Shown: in pieces, positions 26,701 to 34,354 of the stretch
Position numbering within the stretch: position 1 is the stretch's first letter
Layout of the letters: every line of letters begins with the position of its first letter
Origin: Geojedonia litorea
GTDB lineage: Bacteria > Bacteroidota > Bacteroidia > Flavobacteriales > Flavobacteriaceae
NCBI RefSeq assembly: GCF_042654525.1
Contig: NZ_JBHSGP010000005.1
Span: 248,001 to 312,000 of the forward strand
Reading direction: 5' to 3'
Length of the DNA stretch: 64,000 bases
Made by a program: the position numbers and the translations under genes
Notes under the pieces: generated by a model
What the model saw: the letters and a program-made list of their open reading frames with translations, nothing else
Told to the model about the DNA's origin: nothing
Databases searched by the model: none

Positions 26701-27082
26701 AGCATTCCAATCTGAACCGTTTTTTGATCATGTCAGGGCCGGTAAACATACCATCTATGTTCAAGACCGAAATGGCTGTGGTATTGTAGCATTAGAAGTA
26801 TTTATAATGGGATTCCCAAAATTTTTTACTCCAAATAACGATGGGTTTAATGATACATGGAACCTTGAAGGATTGGGTAATGAATATTCGCAACAATCTT
26901 CGGTTTATATTTATGATAGGTATGGCAAACTATTAAAGCAAATTAATCCAAAAGGTCAAGGCTGGAATGGAGCCTTTAATGGACAAATTATGGAAACTTC
27001 AGATTATTGGTTTTTGGCCGAACTTATTGACATTAATGGACAAGTGAGTACATACAGAGGCCATTTTACCTTAAAACGATAA
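23798..27082 (+). CDS. Large T9SS type B surface protein with C-type lectin domain
   Basis: 1094 residues. A signal peptide (1-22, ending ITYAQ) precedes a cadherin-like/repeat segment. A C-type-lectin-like domain covers about 148-292 with EPN (245-247) and WND (268-270), the calcium/mannose-type residues. Three Ig-like repeats of the TTYYTLASVNGC/TTYYVDAISNGC type follow, then several modules with a CDxDxDGxxxFDL pattern. The C-terminus (FPKFFTPNNDGFNDTWNLEG to YRGHFTLKR) is the gliding-motility-associated CHU_C sorting domain. It would be exported by T9SS and attached to the cell surface, possibly binding glycans. The start is a TTG; no upstream ATG exists before a stop. Confidence 0.88.
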   Translation: MNFKIGKFLLALGLFNLLITYAQNNVPPNLNAIGDQFYCPLSQIKIVSDFDIVDPDDNEIDELNIQISTGYESGLDQLILTGSHPNVQTTWNATTGKLTMNGVGGASMLYTDLIAAVKDVVFSSSSASVSGEKFFSFTIGDANYLPSTGHYYEYVPASGITWTNARTAAAARSYYGLQGYLATISSVEEAQLSGEQAGGAGWLGGTDEAVEGVWRWVTGPEAGTIFWNGGINGSTPNFANWNTNEPNNCCGGEDYVHVTFNVGNPGSWNDLPNQGGGGDYFPQGYIVEYGGMPNDPVVDISASTKIKVPSIDTITEASNCGPGSVNLGANASAGNVIWFDVPTGGMQLATGSTFTTPTINSTTTYYTLASVNGCIEGARTPVTATINEIPTITSVSPATICDSGSGVLMATANLGVINWYDSMVGGALIATGSSFTTPSITDTTTYYVDAISNGCTSSSRTAVALTVQKTTAPTGSNLQTFCDIDNATIGDLTASGNSISWYEAASGGTPLASSEALISKTYYASQTEFGCESATRLAVDVVVYETVIPVQPSEIPMLKSCDSALDGDDTNGFTEFDLTLNESILLNGNSNTDFQVNYFTDAGYSNQIANPNAFVNTVQNNQTIYVRIENKLDNSCYSDTSFLIQVDTLPVINTSVILKNCDEDGVPDGFTDFNLNEANASITNNNSSNFEITFYLSNADANSKTNTVNPSPFNNATSNTVYVRVEDVNGCFRVSTLNLQVSTTSFIPGYMQTIEECDDDDTNDGQYQFDLTTASNQFIAQFPSGQNLSVHYYRNLTDAQLEQNEIVPATTYRNDTPYSQTIYVRVESDDNGDCFGIGPHLTLIVRPRPNFQVDQNAIYCLNQQPITLYTYNPDGNYSYEWKDDNGSVVSNLPTATVNSGGTYTVIATSSYGCDSFPVSFNVVESAIATLDLNDVTVVQLSDNNSITIDTTNLGIGDYEFALDFNSPGAFQSEPFFDHVRAGKHTIYVQDRNGCGIVALEVFIMGFPKFFTPNNDGFNDTWNLEGLGNEYSQQSSVYIYDRYGKLLKQINPKGQGWNGAFNGQIMETSDYWFLAELIDINGQVSTYRGHFTLKR

Positions 27083-27087
27083 TGTTT

Positions 27088-27762
27088 TTATAAAAGTTTG
27101 ATGGCTTTATGGATGCCTTGAGTTGCAGTTGCGGTAATGACTGTGATTTGGTTGCTACTTTGTATGGCTGGTCTTGGGTCTATAAAATAAATTTTGGTTT
27201 CGGGCCTTACATAGTGCATCAAACTAGCAGCAGGATACACTTGCATGGAGGTGCCAATAATGAGCAGTACATCTGCAGTTTCGCATATAGATATAGCTTT
27301 CGGAATCATAGGTACTGCTTCACCAAACCAAACAATATGTGGGCGTAATTGATAGCCATTTGGGCAACTGTCTCCTAAATTTATATCGGTTTTCCAATCC
27401 ATCACAGAATATTCATCAACCACGTTACGGGCTTTTAATAATTCACCATGTAAATGAATGACATTGGAACTTCCTGCCCGTTCATGTAAATCATCTACAT
27501 TTTGAGTGATAATGGTGACCTTGAATTTGTTTTCAAGATTGGCAAGTTCATAATGGGCACTATTGGGTTCAACTTCCAGTAATTGTCTTCGACGTTGATT
27601 GTAAAACTCCAACACTAATTCTGGATTTCTATCAAATGCTTCGGGTGTTGCTACATCAGTAACACTATGACCTTCCCAAAGACCATCAGCATCCCTAAAA
27701 GTTTTTAGTCCACTTTCGGCACTCATTCCAGCACCCGTAAGTACCACAATATGTTTTTTCAT
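27088..27762 (-). CDS. NAD-dependent protein deacylase, class III sirtuin
   Basis: 224 residues. NAD-binding GAGMSAESGLKTFRD (10-24), TQNVDDLHERAG, the catalytic H105 in IHLHGE and GTSMQVYPAA are present. Y54 and R57 in FYNQRRRQ correspond to the Tyr-Arg pair that recognises succinyl/malonyl-lysine in CobB and SIRT5, so desuccinylase activity is likely. Only C133 lies in the stretch where most sirtuins have four zinc-binding cysteines, so the zinc site appears lost. It is convergent with the lectin gene (5-bp gap). Confidence 0.93.
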   Translation of the reverse strand: MKKHIVVLTGAGMSAESGLKTFRDADGLWEGHSVTDVATPEAFDRNPELVLEFYNQRRRQLLEVEPNSAHYELANLENKFKVTIITQNVDDLHERAGSSNVIHLHGELLKARNVVDEYSVMDWKTDINLGDSCPNGYQLRPHIVWFGEAVPMIPKAISICETADVLLIIGTSMQVYPAASLMHYVRPETKIYFIDPRPAIQSSNQITVITATATQGIHKAIKLL

Positions 27763-27835
27763 ACATTAAAAATAGGTTTTGTGTTTTTGTCAAACAAATT
27801 TAATTGTACTGCCATTCTTTTTATATTTTAGAGGC

Positions 27836-28492
27836 ATGATTGAATTAAAACTTTTAAACTATCTAGAATCGTTTCTTACTGAAAGCCGAAAGCAGCGTTT
27901 CAATCATGTTTTATCACAACGAACACGACATTTCACCGTCGCCACCGAGGACGTATACCAACTCCATAACACCAGTGCGGTGATTAGGTCTTGTGATGTT
28001 TTTGGTATTCAGGATGTACGTATAATAGAAGAACGAAATACCAAACGCATTGATAGGGAAATTGCGATGGGAGCTCAAAAGTGGGTAGATTTACATCGAT
28101 TCAATTCCGTAAAATCATGTATTGATGACTTAAAAAGTAAGGGGTATCAAATCGTTGCTACCACGCCACATACTAACGAATGCCTGTTACATGAGTTTGA
28201 TGTTACTAAAAAATCATGTTTTTTCTTCGGTCGTGAAACAGAAGGATTGTCGGACGAAGTTTTAAACGCAGCAGATTGTTTTTTGAAAATTCCTATGTCT
28301 GGTTTTACTGAAAGTCTAAACATTTCAGTAAGCGCAGCAATCATATTACAACAAGTGACTACTAAATTGAAACAAACGGATATTCAATGGCAACTTTCAG
28401 AGGATGAGCAGCTTGTAAAGAAATTAGATTGGATCCAAAAAACTTTGAAAAGCTATGACGAAATAGTGAATAGATATAATCAGTTGCTTTAA
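27836..28492 (+). CDS. TrmH/SpoU-family RNA 2'-O-methyltransferase
   Basis: 218 residues from the ATG at 27836. The longer frame to 27779 adds a Cys/Phe-rich stretch unlike the family and is rejected. SpoU knot motifs: HNTSAVIRSCDVFGIQDVRII with the motif 1 Asn/Arg, FFFGRETEGLSDEVL (motif 2) and IPMSGFTESLNISVSAAIIL (motif 3). It most resembles tRNA (Gm18) methyltransferase TrmH in size and the QRTRHFTVATEDVYQLHNTSAVIRS segment. It methylates the ribose of a guanosine in tRNA or rRNA. Confidence 0.93.
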   Translation: MIELKLLNYLESFLTESRKQRFNHVLSQRTRHFTVATEDVYQLHNTSAVIRSCDVFGIQDVRIIEERNTKRIDREIAMGAQKWVDLHRFNSVKSCIDDLKSKGYQIVATTPHTNECLLHEFDVTKKSCFFFGRETEGLSDEVLNAADCFLKIPMSGFTESLNISVSAAIILQQVTTKLKQTDIQWQLSEDEQLVKKLDWIQKTLKSYDEIVNRYNQLL

Positions 28493-28532
28493 TTTTTCGT
28501 AATTTTAATAGCCTAATAAAATCTCTCGAATT

Positions 28533-29060
28533 ATGATGATCATTTTATATATCGTTATCGGGCTTGCTATTTTAATCGCGATTCTAGCCTATGTAGCCCC
28601 TAAAACTTATGATGTTAGTAGAAGTATTGAAATAAATCGGCCTCTGGTAGATGTTTTTGAATATTTGAAACACATCAAGAAGCAAAATGACTGGTCGCCT
28701 TGGAAGAAAAAAGATCCTGACATGAAGCAAGAATTTTTGGGCACTGATGGAGAAGTTGGATTTATCTCTAAATGGGAAGGAAATAAAAATGTTGGTACTG
28801 GAGAGCAAGAAATAATTAATATTGTTCCCAATGAAAGAATTGATACCGAATTACGATTTCTAAAACCATGGAAATCAACCTCAAATGGGTATTTAATAGT
28901 TAATGATTTAGGAAATAATACTACGAAAGTAGAATGGGGATTTTCAGGCAATAATCCTGTTCCGTTTAATATTTTTATGCTCTTTTTTAATTTCGAAAAA
29001 GCAGTAGGAAAAGATTTTGATGAAGGACTTACAAGTTTAAAAGAAGTTTTGGAACATTAA
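28533..29060 (+). CDS. SRPBCC (START/polyketide cyclase-like) domain protein
   Basis: 175 residues. An N-terminal membrane helix (about 1-22) precedes an SRPBCC fold: YDVSRSIEINRPLVDVFEYLKHIKKQNDWSPW, then GEVGFISKWEG and a C-terminal helix ending KEVLEH. The family binds hydrophobic ligands in a helix-grip pocket. The ligand is unknown. It is followed 11 bp later by a disrupted VOC-family gene, so the two form one transcript. Confidence 0.88.
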   Translation: MMIILYIVIGLAILIAILAYVAPKTYDVSRSIEINRPLVDVFEYLKHIKKQNDWSPWKKKDPDMKQEFLGTDGEVGFISKWEGNKNVGTGEQEIINIVPNERIDTELRFLKPWKSTSNGYLIVNDLGNNTTKVEWGFSGNNPVPFNIFMLFFNFEKAVGKDFDEGLTSLKEVLEH

Positions 29061-29071
29061 ATTAAATAAAA

Positions 29072-29446
29072 ATGAAAACAAATATGGTAGGTTGGTTTGA
29101 AATTCCTGTGAGTGACATGGAACGGGCCAAAGCCTTTTATGAAGCGGTTTTTCAAATTGAAATCTAGGTGGTGGATTTTGGAGAATTATTAATGGGATGG
29201 TTTCCTAGTCGAGGAGAGGTATATGGTTCTCCTGGATCTTTGGTAAAACAAGAGACCTATATCCCTAGTAAGGAAGGTGCGTTATTATATTTTTCTTGTG
29301 TTGATTTAAAGGATGAACTAGGAAGAATTGAGGTTGCTGGAGGGAAGATTATACAGGCCAAAAAACAGATATCACCAGATTATGGCTATATGGGGGTATT
29401 TATTGATTCTGAAGGGAATAGGGTAGCCTTGCACTCTATGAAATAA
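29072..29446 (+). pseudogene. VOC-family (glyoxalase-like) gene interrupted by one in-frame TAG
   Basis: From the ATG at 29072 the frame reads MKTNMVGWFEIPVSDMERAK and on, reaching a TAG at 29165-29167 (codon 32). It then continues in the same frame without further stops to 29446: VVDFGELLMGWFPSRGEVYG, SPDYGYMGVFIDSEGNRVAL. Both halves match one VOC (vicinal oxygen chelate) protein of about 124 residues. In relatives this position is typically Gln (IQVVDFG), so a single CAG-to-TAG change explains it. A downstream GTG restart at 29168 would lack the first beta-alpha unit. It could also be a sequencing error. Confidence 0.8.
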
Positions 29447-29456
29447 TGGGAGTTTT

Positions 29457-30236
29457 TTAAAATCTATTCGATTTACTACGGCTCAATACTTTGTATTCTT
29501 CATAGCATTCACTAATAGCATCTAACACCTGAAGGTCGTTCGCAGTTTCAATAAAATCTCTTGAATAATTACATTGGTTGATGATTTCATCCAAATCGTA
29601 ACGATCTACTTCTAACAATACCATTAGCATTTCACGATCAAATCTTGAAGCAAGTTGATTTCTAATCTGATCGTCTTTTTTCATTTGTTTAAGCTTACGT
29701 AATTCATTTGGTTTTTTGCCAAACATGTTATATAAAAAATCGGCTGGATTAAATACGGCGCCCAATACTTTACTCACTGCATTTGGCGATCGATCCCCGC
29801 CTTCATATCCTTTATTTGAAAGTCCCGAAATACTGTACCTGTAATTACTTTGTAAAGGCACCTGTTTAACATCAACCTCTAAATAACCTGTTAATCGTAA
29901 TTGATTAACTACAACTTCTTCTAATGCAAGTGCCAATTCAGTCATTTCAATTTGTGTTGCACCAAATTTCAACCAGTCGTTGGTAACCCTAACTTTAATG
30001 GATTTGTAACCTAAATATGAAAAATGTAAGGTGTCGTTTGCCTTCGCTATTATTTCGAAAGCACCTTTATCATCAGTAGAAGTTCCTTTTACCTGATTAA
30101 GGTTAACTATATTCACACTCTCGAGAGGCTCATTAGTTGTAGTACTTATAACAATTCCTTTTACTGTTGTTACTTCTTGTGCAAAACCAAAAATGGATAC
30201 AAAGCATAGTAAAATGAATACGTACGTGCTTTTCAT
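29457..30236 (-). CDS. CarboxypepD_reg-like domain protein, exported
   Basis: 259 residues. A signal peptide (1-19, ending IFGFAQ) precedes a carboxypeptidase regulatory-like beta domain (about 20-105): VKGIVISTTTNEPLESVNIVNLNQVKGTSTDDKGAFEI, LHFSYLGYKSIKVRV. A helical C-terminal half (about 130-259) follows with no recognised family. In Bacteroidota this domain often sits at the start of TonB receptors, but no barrel is present here. It is probably periplasmic or surface-associated. Convergent with the VOC pseudogene. Confidence 0.85.
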   Translation of the reverse strand: MKSTYVFILLCFVSIFGFAQEVTTVKGIVISTTTNEPLESVNIVNLNQVKGTSTDDKGAFEIIAKANDTLHFSYLGYKSIKVRVTNDWLKFGATQIEMTELALALEEVVVNQLRLTGYLEVDVKQVPLQSNYRYSISGLSNKGYEGGDRSPNAVSKVLGAVFNPADFLYNMFGKKPNELRKLKQMKKDDQIRNQLASRFDREMLMVLLEVDRYDLDEIINQCNYSRDFIETANDLQVLDAISECYEEYKVLSRSKSNRF

Positions 30237-30327
30237 AGAATTTTATTAAGGTATAAAAGTAGTAAACAAAAAATAAATACGTGTTTTTGGTTTAAACTTT
30301 GACTTAAAATTAACAAGAGCGTTTAAT

Positions 30328-30360
30328 TAAAAAGCCTTTAAATATTTTTTAAAGGCTTTT
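30328..30360 (-). terminator. Terminator of the DEAD-box helicase gene
   Basis: Stem AAAAGCCTTTAAA/TTTAAAGGCTTTT (13 bp, 5-nt loop), 8 bp beyond the helicase stop codon on the minus strand. Confidence 0.8.
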
Positions 30361-30368
30361 GTATAAGT

Positions 30369-32195
30369 TTAATTTCGTCTTCTCGAGCGTCTAGGTCTAT
30401 CGGAACCAGAAGAAGATGCACTAAATTGAGAGTTAGAGCGTCTTGGTTTGGATTCGCCAGATGAGCCTCTGCGTTCGCTTCGGTTGCCACCACCACTACG
30501 TGAACTAGAACGTCTATCTGATCTTGGTTTATCATAACTTTTTCTTCCTCCAGATTTACGTTTACCACCACGGTTTCCACCACCTTTATCACTGCTTACT
30601 TCTACATTCACAAAACGACCATCGTGTTTAAAATCTGTAAAAAATGCAAGGACTTGATCGGTTAATGCAGCATCAGTTGTAAAAAACGAAAAGCTTTCTT
30701 TGACATCTACTTTAAATACATCGTCTCTTCCAAGACTTAATACTTCCTTTAAAAAGTCTTTTAGTTTCATCCAGTCGTAACCATCTTTACGGCCAACATT
30801 GATGAAATATCGTGTATCATTAGCGTTGCTGCTGTAATCTTTACCACTATCTCTGTCTCCACTTCTAGAATCTTCTACATTAAGGTTCTTAGATTTTTGA
30901 TAATAGTTGTAAAAACGAGTAAATTCAACTGAAAAGAATTTCTTTATTAATTCTTCTTTGGAAGTATCTTCAAACAACGTATTAATACTATTTAAATACT
31001 TGTCAATTTCATGGTTGATTTCGGTATTATGCACCTTGTTTGCCAATGACATTAATTGTACTTCGCAAATTTCCATTCCATCAGGAATTTCCTTTTTTAC
31101 AAAGTCTTTTTTAATAATGCGTTCAATACTTTTTATCTTTCTAACTTCACTTTTTGAAACAATAACCATTGATACACCAGTTTTTCCGGCACGACCTGTA
31201 CGGCCACTTCGGTGGGTGTAGGTTTCAATTTCGTCTGGGAGCTGATAATTGATAACATGGGTAATATCATCTACATCAATACCACGAGCAGCTACGTCGG
31301 TAGCTACTAGCATTTGAATTTGTTGGTTTCTAAATGATTTCATAACCAAATCTCTTTGGTTTTGACTTAAATCGCCATGAAGGGCTCCTGCACTGTAACC
31401 ATCTTCAATTAGTTGTTCTGCTACTTTTTGAGTATCGCGTTTGGTACGGCAAAATATTACCGAAAATATGTCTGGATTAGCATCTGCTAAACGCTTTAAG
31501 GCCTGATAACGGTCTCGTGAACTCACTAAATAGTATTCATGAGAGACTTGGCTTGTACTTTCATTTTTGTTTCCTACGGTAATTTCAATAGGATTATTCA
31601 TGAATTTTTTAGCGATTACAGATACCTCTTTAGGCATTGTAGCCGAAAATAGCCATGTGTTTTTGTCTTTTGGTGTATGAGACAATATATCTGTAATGTC
31701 TTCAAAAAAGCCCATATTAAGCATTTCATCGGCCTCATCTAAAACTGAATATTCAATTTTAGAGATATCAACCAAATTACGGCTAATCATGTCTTTCATA
31801 CGGCCAGGGGTGGCTACAATAATTTGAGCGCCACGTTTTACTTCTCGGGCTTGTTCAGTAATACTTGCTCCTCCATAAATGGCTACGACATTAAGACCTT
31901 TTAGGTGTTTGCCGTAAAGTTTCATTTCATTAGTAATCTGTAAACAAAGTTCTCGGGTTGGTGAAAGTATTAATCCTTGAGTAGTTCTGCTTTCAACATT
32001 GATTTTTTGCAACATTGGAAAACCAAAAGCGGCTGTTTTACCTGTTCCAGTTTGTGCTAATGCTACAAGGTCTGTGTCTTCGTTTAATAAAATTGGAATG
32101 GCTTTGTCTTGAACTTCACTTGGGGTTTCAAACCCTAAATCAGTAATAGCCTGCAATAGGTCGTTATTAAGACCTAACTCTTTGAATGTGTTCAT
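30369..32195 (-). CDS. DEAD-box RNA helicase with DbpA RNA-binding domain
   Basis: 608 residues. Motif I AQTGTGKT (47-54), PTREL, TPGR, DEAD (153-156), SATMP, then a C-terminal RecA domain with ARGIDVDDITHVINYQLP and HRSGRTGRAG. A DbpA-type RNA-binding domain is visible at about 475-555 (RYFINVGRKDGYDWMKLKDFL). A basic Gly/Arg/Ser-rich tail (560-608) would bind RNA. Layout matches DeaD/CsdA of Bacteroidota, which acts in ribosome assembly and cold adaptation. It has a leader of about 130 nt, see 32196-32581. Confidence 0.95.
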   Translation of the reverse strand: MNTFKELGLNNDLLQAITDLGFETPSEVQDKAIPILLNEDTDLVALAQTGTGKTAAFGFPMLQKINVESRTTQGLILSPTRELCLQITNEMKLYGKHLKGLNVVAIYGGASITEQAREVKRGAQIIVATPGRMKDMISRNLVDISKIEYSVLDEADEMLNMGFFEDITDILSHTPKDKNTWLFSATMPKEVSVIAKKFMNNPIEITVGNKNESTSQVSHEYYLVSSRDRYQALKRLADANPDIFSVIFCRTKRDTQKVAEQLIEDGYSAGALHGDLSQNQRDLVMKSFRNQQIQMLVATDVAARGIDVDDITHVINYQLPDEIETYTHRSGRTGRAGKTGVSMVIVSKSEVRKIKSIERIIKKDFVKKEIPDGMEICEVQLMSLANKVHNTEINHEIDKYLNSINTLFEDTSKEELIKKFFSVEFTRFYNYYQKSKNLNVEDSRSGDRDSGKDYSSNANDTRYFINVGRKDGYDWMKLKDFLKEVLSLGRDDVFKVDVKESFSFFTTDAALTDQVLAFFTDFKHDGRFVNVEVSSDKGGGNRGGKRKSGGRKSYDKPRSDRRSSSRSGGGNRSERRGSSGESKPRRSNSQFSASSSGSDRPRRSRRRN

Positions 32196-32581
32196 TCGGT
32201 GTAAATAAGTATTCGATTATGTTCTGTAGTGTTACAATAGAAGCGAATCGACATACTTAAACCTAAACTTCACGTAACACATCCTCACCCTGAGGAATAT
32301 GAAACCCAAATCCGTTTCGAGTTTCAGTCGGCAAAGATAGTTATTTATTTGATATTAAATAATTTGGTTAAAAATTACCTGCATTTTATCGAATTTATGG
32401 AATTTGTAAATGATAAATATTAAAATTACAGTACTTTTAATTTAGCTAATAATTTTATTATGAGGGTGTTGTGTGTGTGATAACAGTTGGCATTACAAAA
32501 AACAAATAAATAGTTATTAATTTTTTCATGATGAAGATTTAGCTAGTATGTATGACATTAAAATTTAAAAAAGCCCCTATT
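32196..32581. other. Divergent intergenic region with the helicase leader
   Basis: 386 bp between the helicase (minus) and a lipoprotein gene (plus). The minus-strand promoter lies at 32332-32339, leaving about 130 nt of transcribed leader. The leader contains hairpins CCTCA/TGAGG (32283-32295) and GAAAC/GTTTC (32301-32318). Nothing recognisable was found in the remaining AT-rich half. Confidence 0.6.
32332..32339 (-). promoter_or_regulatory. -7 promoter element for the DEAD-box helicase (TATCTTTG, minus strand)
   Basis: An exact TAnnTTTG match on the minus strand, 137 bp upstream of the helicase ATG. No closer match was seen, so the mRNA probably has a long leader. Confidence 0.55.
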
Positions 32582-33271
32582 ATGAAAAATATTACGATCA
32601 TTTTAGCTCTTCTTGCACTTATTGTATTAACCTGTACTCCTTTTGAACCTGAAACTACTTTAGAATCATATAATGATGATGCTATGATGCTAATGGCTAA
32701 AGAGATCACCCAGAGTGACTATTTTAATACGGATGCTAATAAAAGTGCTTTTGAAGCTTCGAGAGCGAGTAATAGCGGAACAAATGCCTTTAGAATAGTA
32801 CAAACCCCGGTTTTTAATTTCTATATTTTTAGTTATGATGCTGGGTTTTTTGTTATTTCTACGCGTAAGTCTGATGCTAATTTAAAAATGCACCCTAATG
32901 GTACAGCCTCATTTTCATTGGAATTGGAAGGACCTTGGGGTTTTTGGACTGACACACAACAAGGGGAGTATAATAATAGTTGTTTCCAGAAACATATGGG
33001 CTATTTTAACCTTGATTATAATGGGGAAGTAAAAGTTGTTGAGCAACCATGGGGTACCGTATATTCATTTACTGAGCCACACAAAACACCTTTAATTGCC
33101 AAAGTCAAGAATTTTGTTCTCAATGATGCTGAAACCTATGATTCAAATATTGGTTCATCATATTGTAGAGAAAATTCTGTTCTGGAGAAAATTATTAATT
33201 TGACGTTTGTTCAAAAATGGAATAACAAAAAAGAAACTTCAGAAAATCTATTTAATTTAAATGTGAAATAG
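32582..33271 (+). CDS. Orphan lipoprotein A
   Basis: 229 residues from the ATG at 32582; the longer frame from 32552 would place extra residues before a normal signal peptide. A lipobox ends at about C18 (IVLTC). Two short motifs, SRASNSGTNAF and a following beta-rich domain with two late Cys residues, recall the next gene downstream (SRSSNSNGNGV). No family was recognised. Probably an outer-membrane or surface lipoprotein. Confidence 0.75.
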   Translation: MKNITIILALLALIVLTCTPFEPETTLESYNDDAMMLMAKEITQSDYFNTDANKSAFEASRASNSGTNAFRIVQTPVFNFYIFSYDAGFFVISTRKSDANLKMHPNGTASFSLELEGPWGFWTDTQQGEYNNSCFQKHMGYFNLDYNGEVKVVEQPWGTVYSFTEPHKTPLIAKVKNFVLNDAETYDSNIGSSYCRENSVLEKIINLTFVQKWNNKKETSENLFNLNVK

Positions 33272-33573
33272 TTCCTTTAAAGAATTTTACCAGTGCTTTT
33301 ATTTGCATTATAAGTTTAAAACTATAATAAAGTAATCAAGTGTTTGATTATCTGTGGGTTATTAGTTTATAGCATTTATCATGTGAATTAAGCTTTTCGT
33401 CGAAAATAATTAATAATTTTCTTTCAAAGCACATGAAATTAGTAACTTAAGAAATAGTTACTGCGCTATTAATCAAGCAGCTATATTTGATTGTGCGCTT
33501 CTTCCCTAAATTTTGCATTAATTTTTCTTACATGTTAGGTGCTATTATTTAATTAATTTAAAACCAGCCAATT
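33272..33573. other. Intergenic region, 302 bp
   Basis: It lies between the two lipoprotein genes. It contains a -7 element at 33482-33489 and a weak pair of LytTR-like half-sites (GCATTTA at 33372, GCTTTTC at 33392, 20 bp apart). No ORF or terminator hairpin was seen. Confidence 0.5.
33482..33489 (+). promoter_or_regulatory. -7 promoter element (TATATTTG)
   Basis: An exact TAnnTTTG match 84 bp upstream of lipoprotein B. It suggests this gene is transcribed separately from lipoprotein A. Confidence 0.5.
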
Positions 33574-34305
33574 ATGAAAAAACATGTAATGCTAATGTCA
33601 CTTATGGCATTATTTTTCTTTGGATGCAGTACAAGTGAGACTGAATCCATTCAAGAACCTAACCTTAGTTTTTCCCATTCTAAAGTTGTAACAGATTTAA
33701 TCACTAACAGCGATTTTACATCGTATTTAAAAACTAAATCAAAAGAATCAAAATTTTATAACAGTAGGTCAAGTAATTCTAATGGCAACGGTGTCGTTTT
33801 TGTAGAAGGGGGCGGAGCTTTTTCTAACTTCGTAGGCATAGTTGCATTCCCTTATCTTGTATTAGTTTATGATCTTAACGACGTTGATTTTCCGGAACCT
33901 CTGATTGATGTAAAAGTGTTTGATGAAAACAGGGCTCAATTTACTGCAAATGTAAAACGACCTGGTGTAGAGATTTCAAATCTGTTCACTGGAGATATTA
34001 TGTATTCTAATATTTGCGATGATAAAAAAATTGGTCATTTGCAAATAAATGTGATCGCACCTTATGATGTATTAGATTTTGGTTTTGGCCCTATGTATTT
34101 TCCAAATGGACCTGAAGCTATGACGTCAAATAACTTACAATTAAGTGCAAGAGTTAATGATTCATTTGTTTTAACAAATCCTGAAACTGGAGAGGGAGAG
34201 TGCTATGATGCTAATAATACTAAAAACATAAAACTAGTGAGTATTTTTAGAGACAATAACGATCAGGAATTAGGTCGCATATTTAAAATCATAGGTTTAG
34301 AATAA
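33574..34305 (+). CDS. Orphan lipoprotein B
   Basis: 243 residues. A lipobox ends at C18 (LFFFGC). A Ser/Asn-rich linker (SRSSNSNGNG) is followed by a beta-rich domain (VDVKVFDENRAQFTANVKRPGVEISNL, ICDDKKIGHLQINVIAP) and one late Cys. Size, layout and linker resemble lipoprotein A, and the two may be diverged duplicates. No family was recognised. It is followed by a strong terminator. Confidence 0.78.
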   Translation: MKKHVMLMSLMALFFFGCSTSETESIQEPNLSFSHSKVVTDLITNSDFTSYLKTKSKESKFYNSRSSNSNGNGVVFVEGGGAFSNFVGIVAFPYLVLVYDLNDVDFPEPLIDVKVFDENRAQFTANVKRPGVEISNLFTGDIMYSNICDDKKIGHLQINVIAPYDVLDFGFGPMYFPNGPEAMTSNNLQLSARVNDSFVLTNPETGEGECYDANNTKNIKLVSIFRDNNDQELGRIFKIIGLE

Positions 34306-34322
34306 ACAGTTTTATATTAATG

Positions 34323-34354
34323 AAAGATGCCTTGTTTATTCTTAAGGCATCTTT
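34323..34354. terminator. Bidirectional terminator between lipoprotein B and rdgB
   Basis: Stem AAAGATGCCTT/AAGGCATCTTT (11 bp) with a 10-nt loop. On the minus strand it overlaps the rdgB stop codon. Confidence 0.85.

Noticed and set aside
27779..27835. N-terminal extension of the TrmH-type protein
   Set aside because: The extra 19 residues are Cys/Phe-rich and not found in the family; the ATG at 27836 gives the normal N-terminus.
30338..30592. 84-codon minus-strand frame overlapping the 3' end of the DEAD-box gene
   Set aside because: It is an alternative frame of the Gly/Arg/Ser-rich tail and has low-complexity composition.
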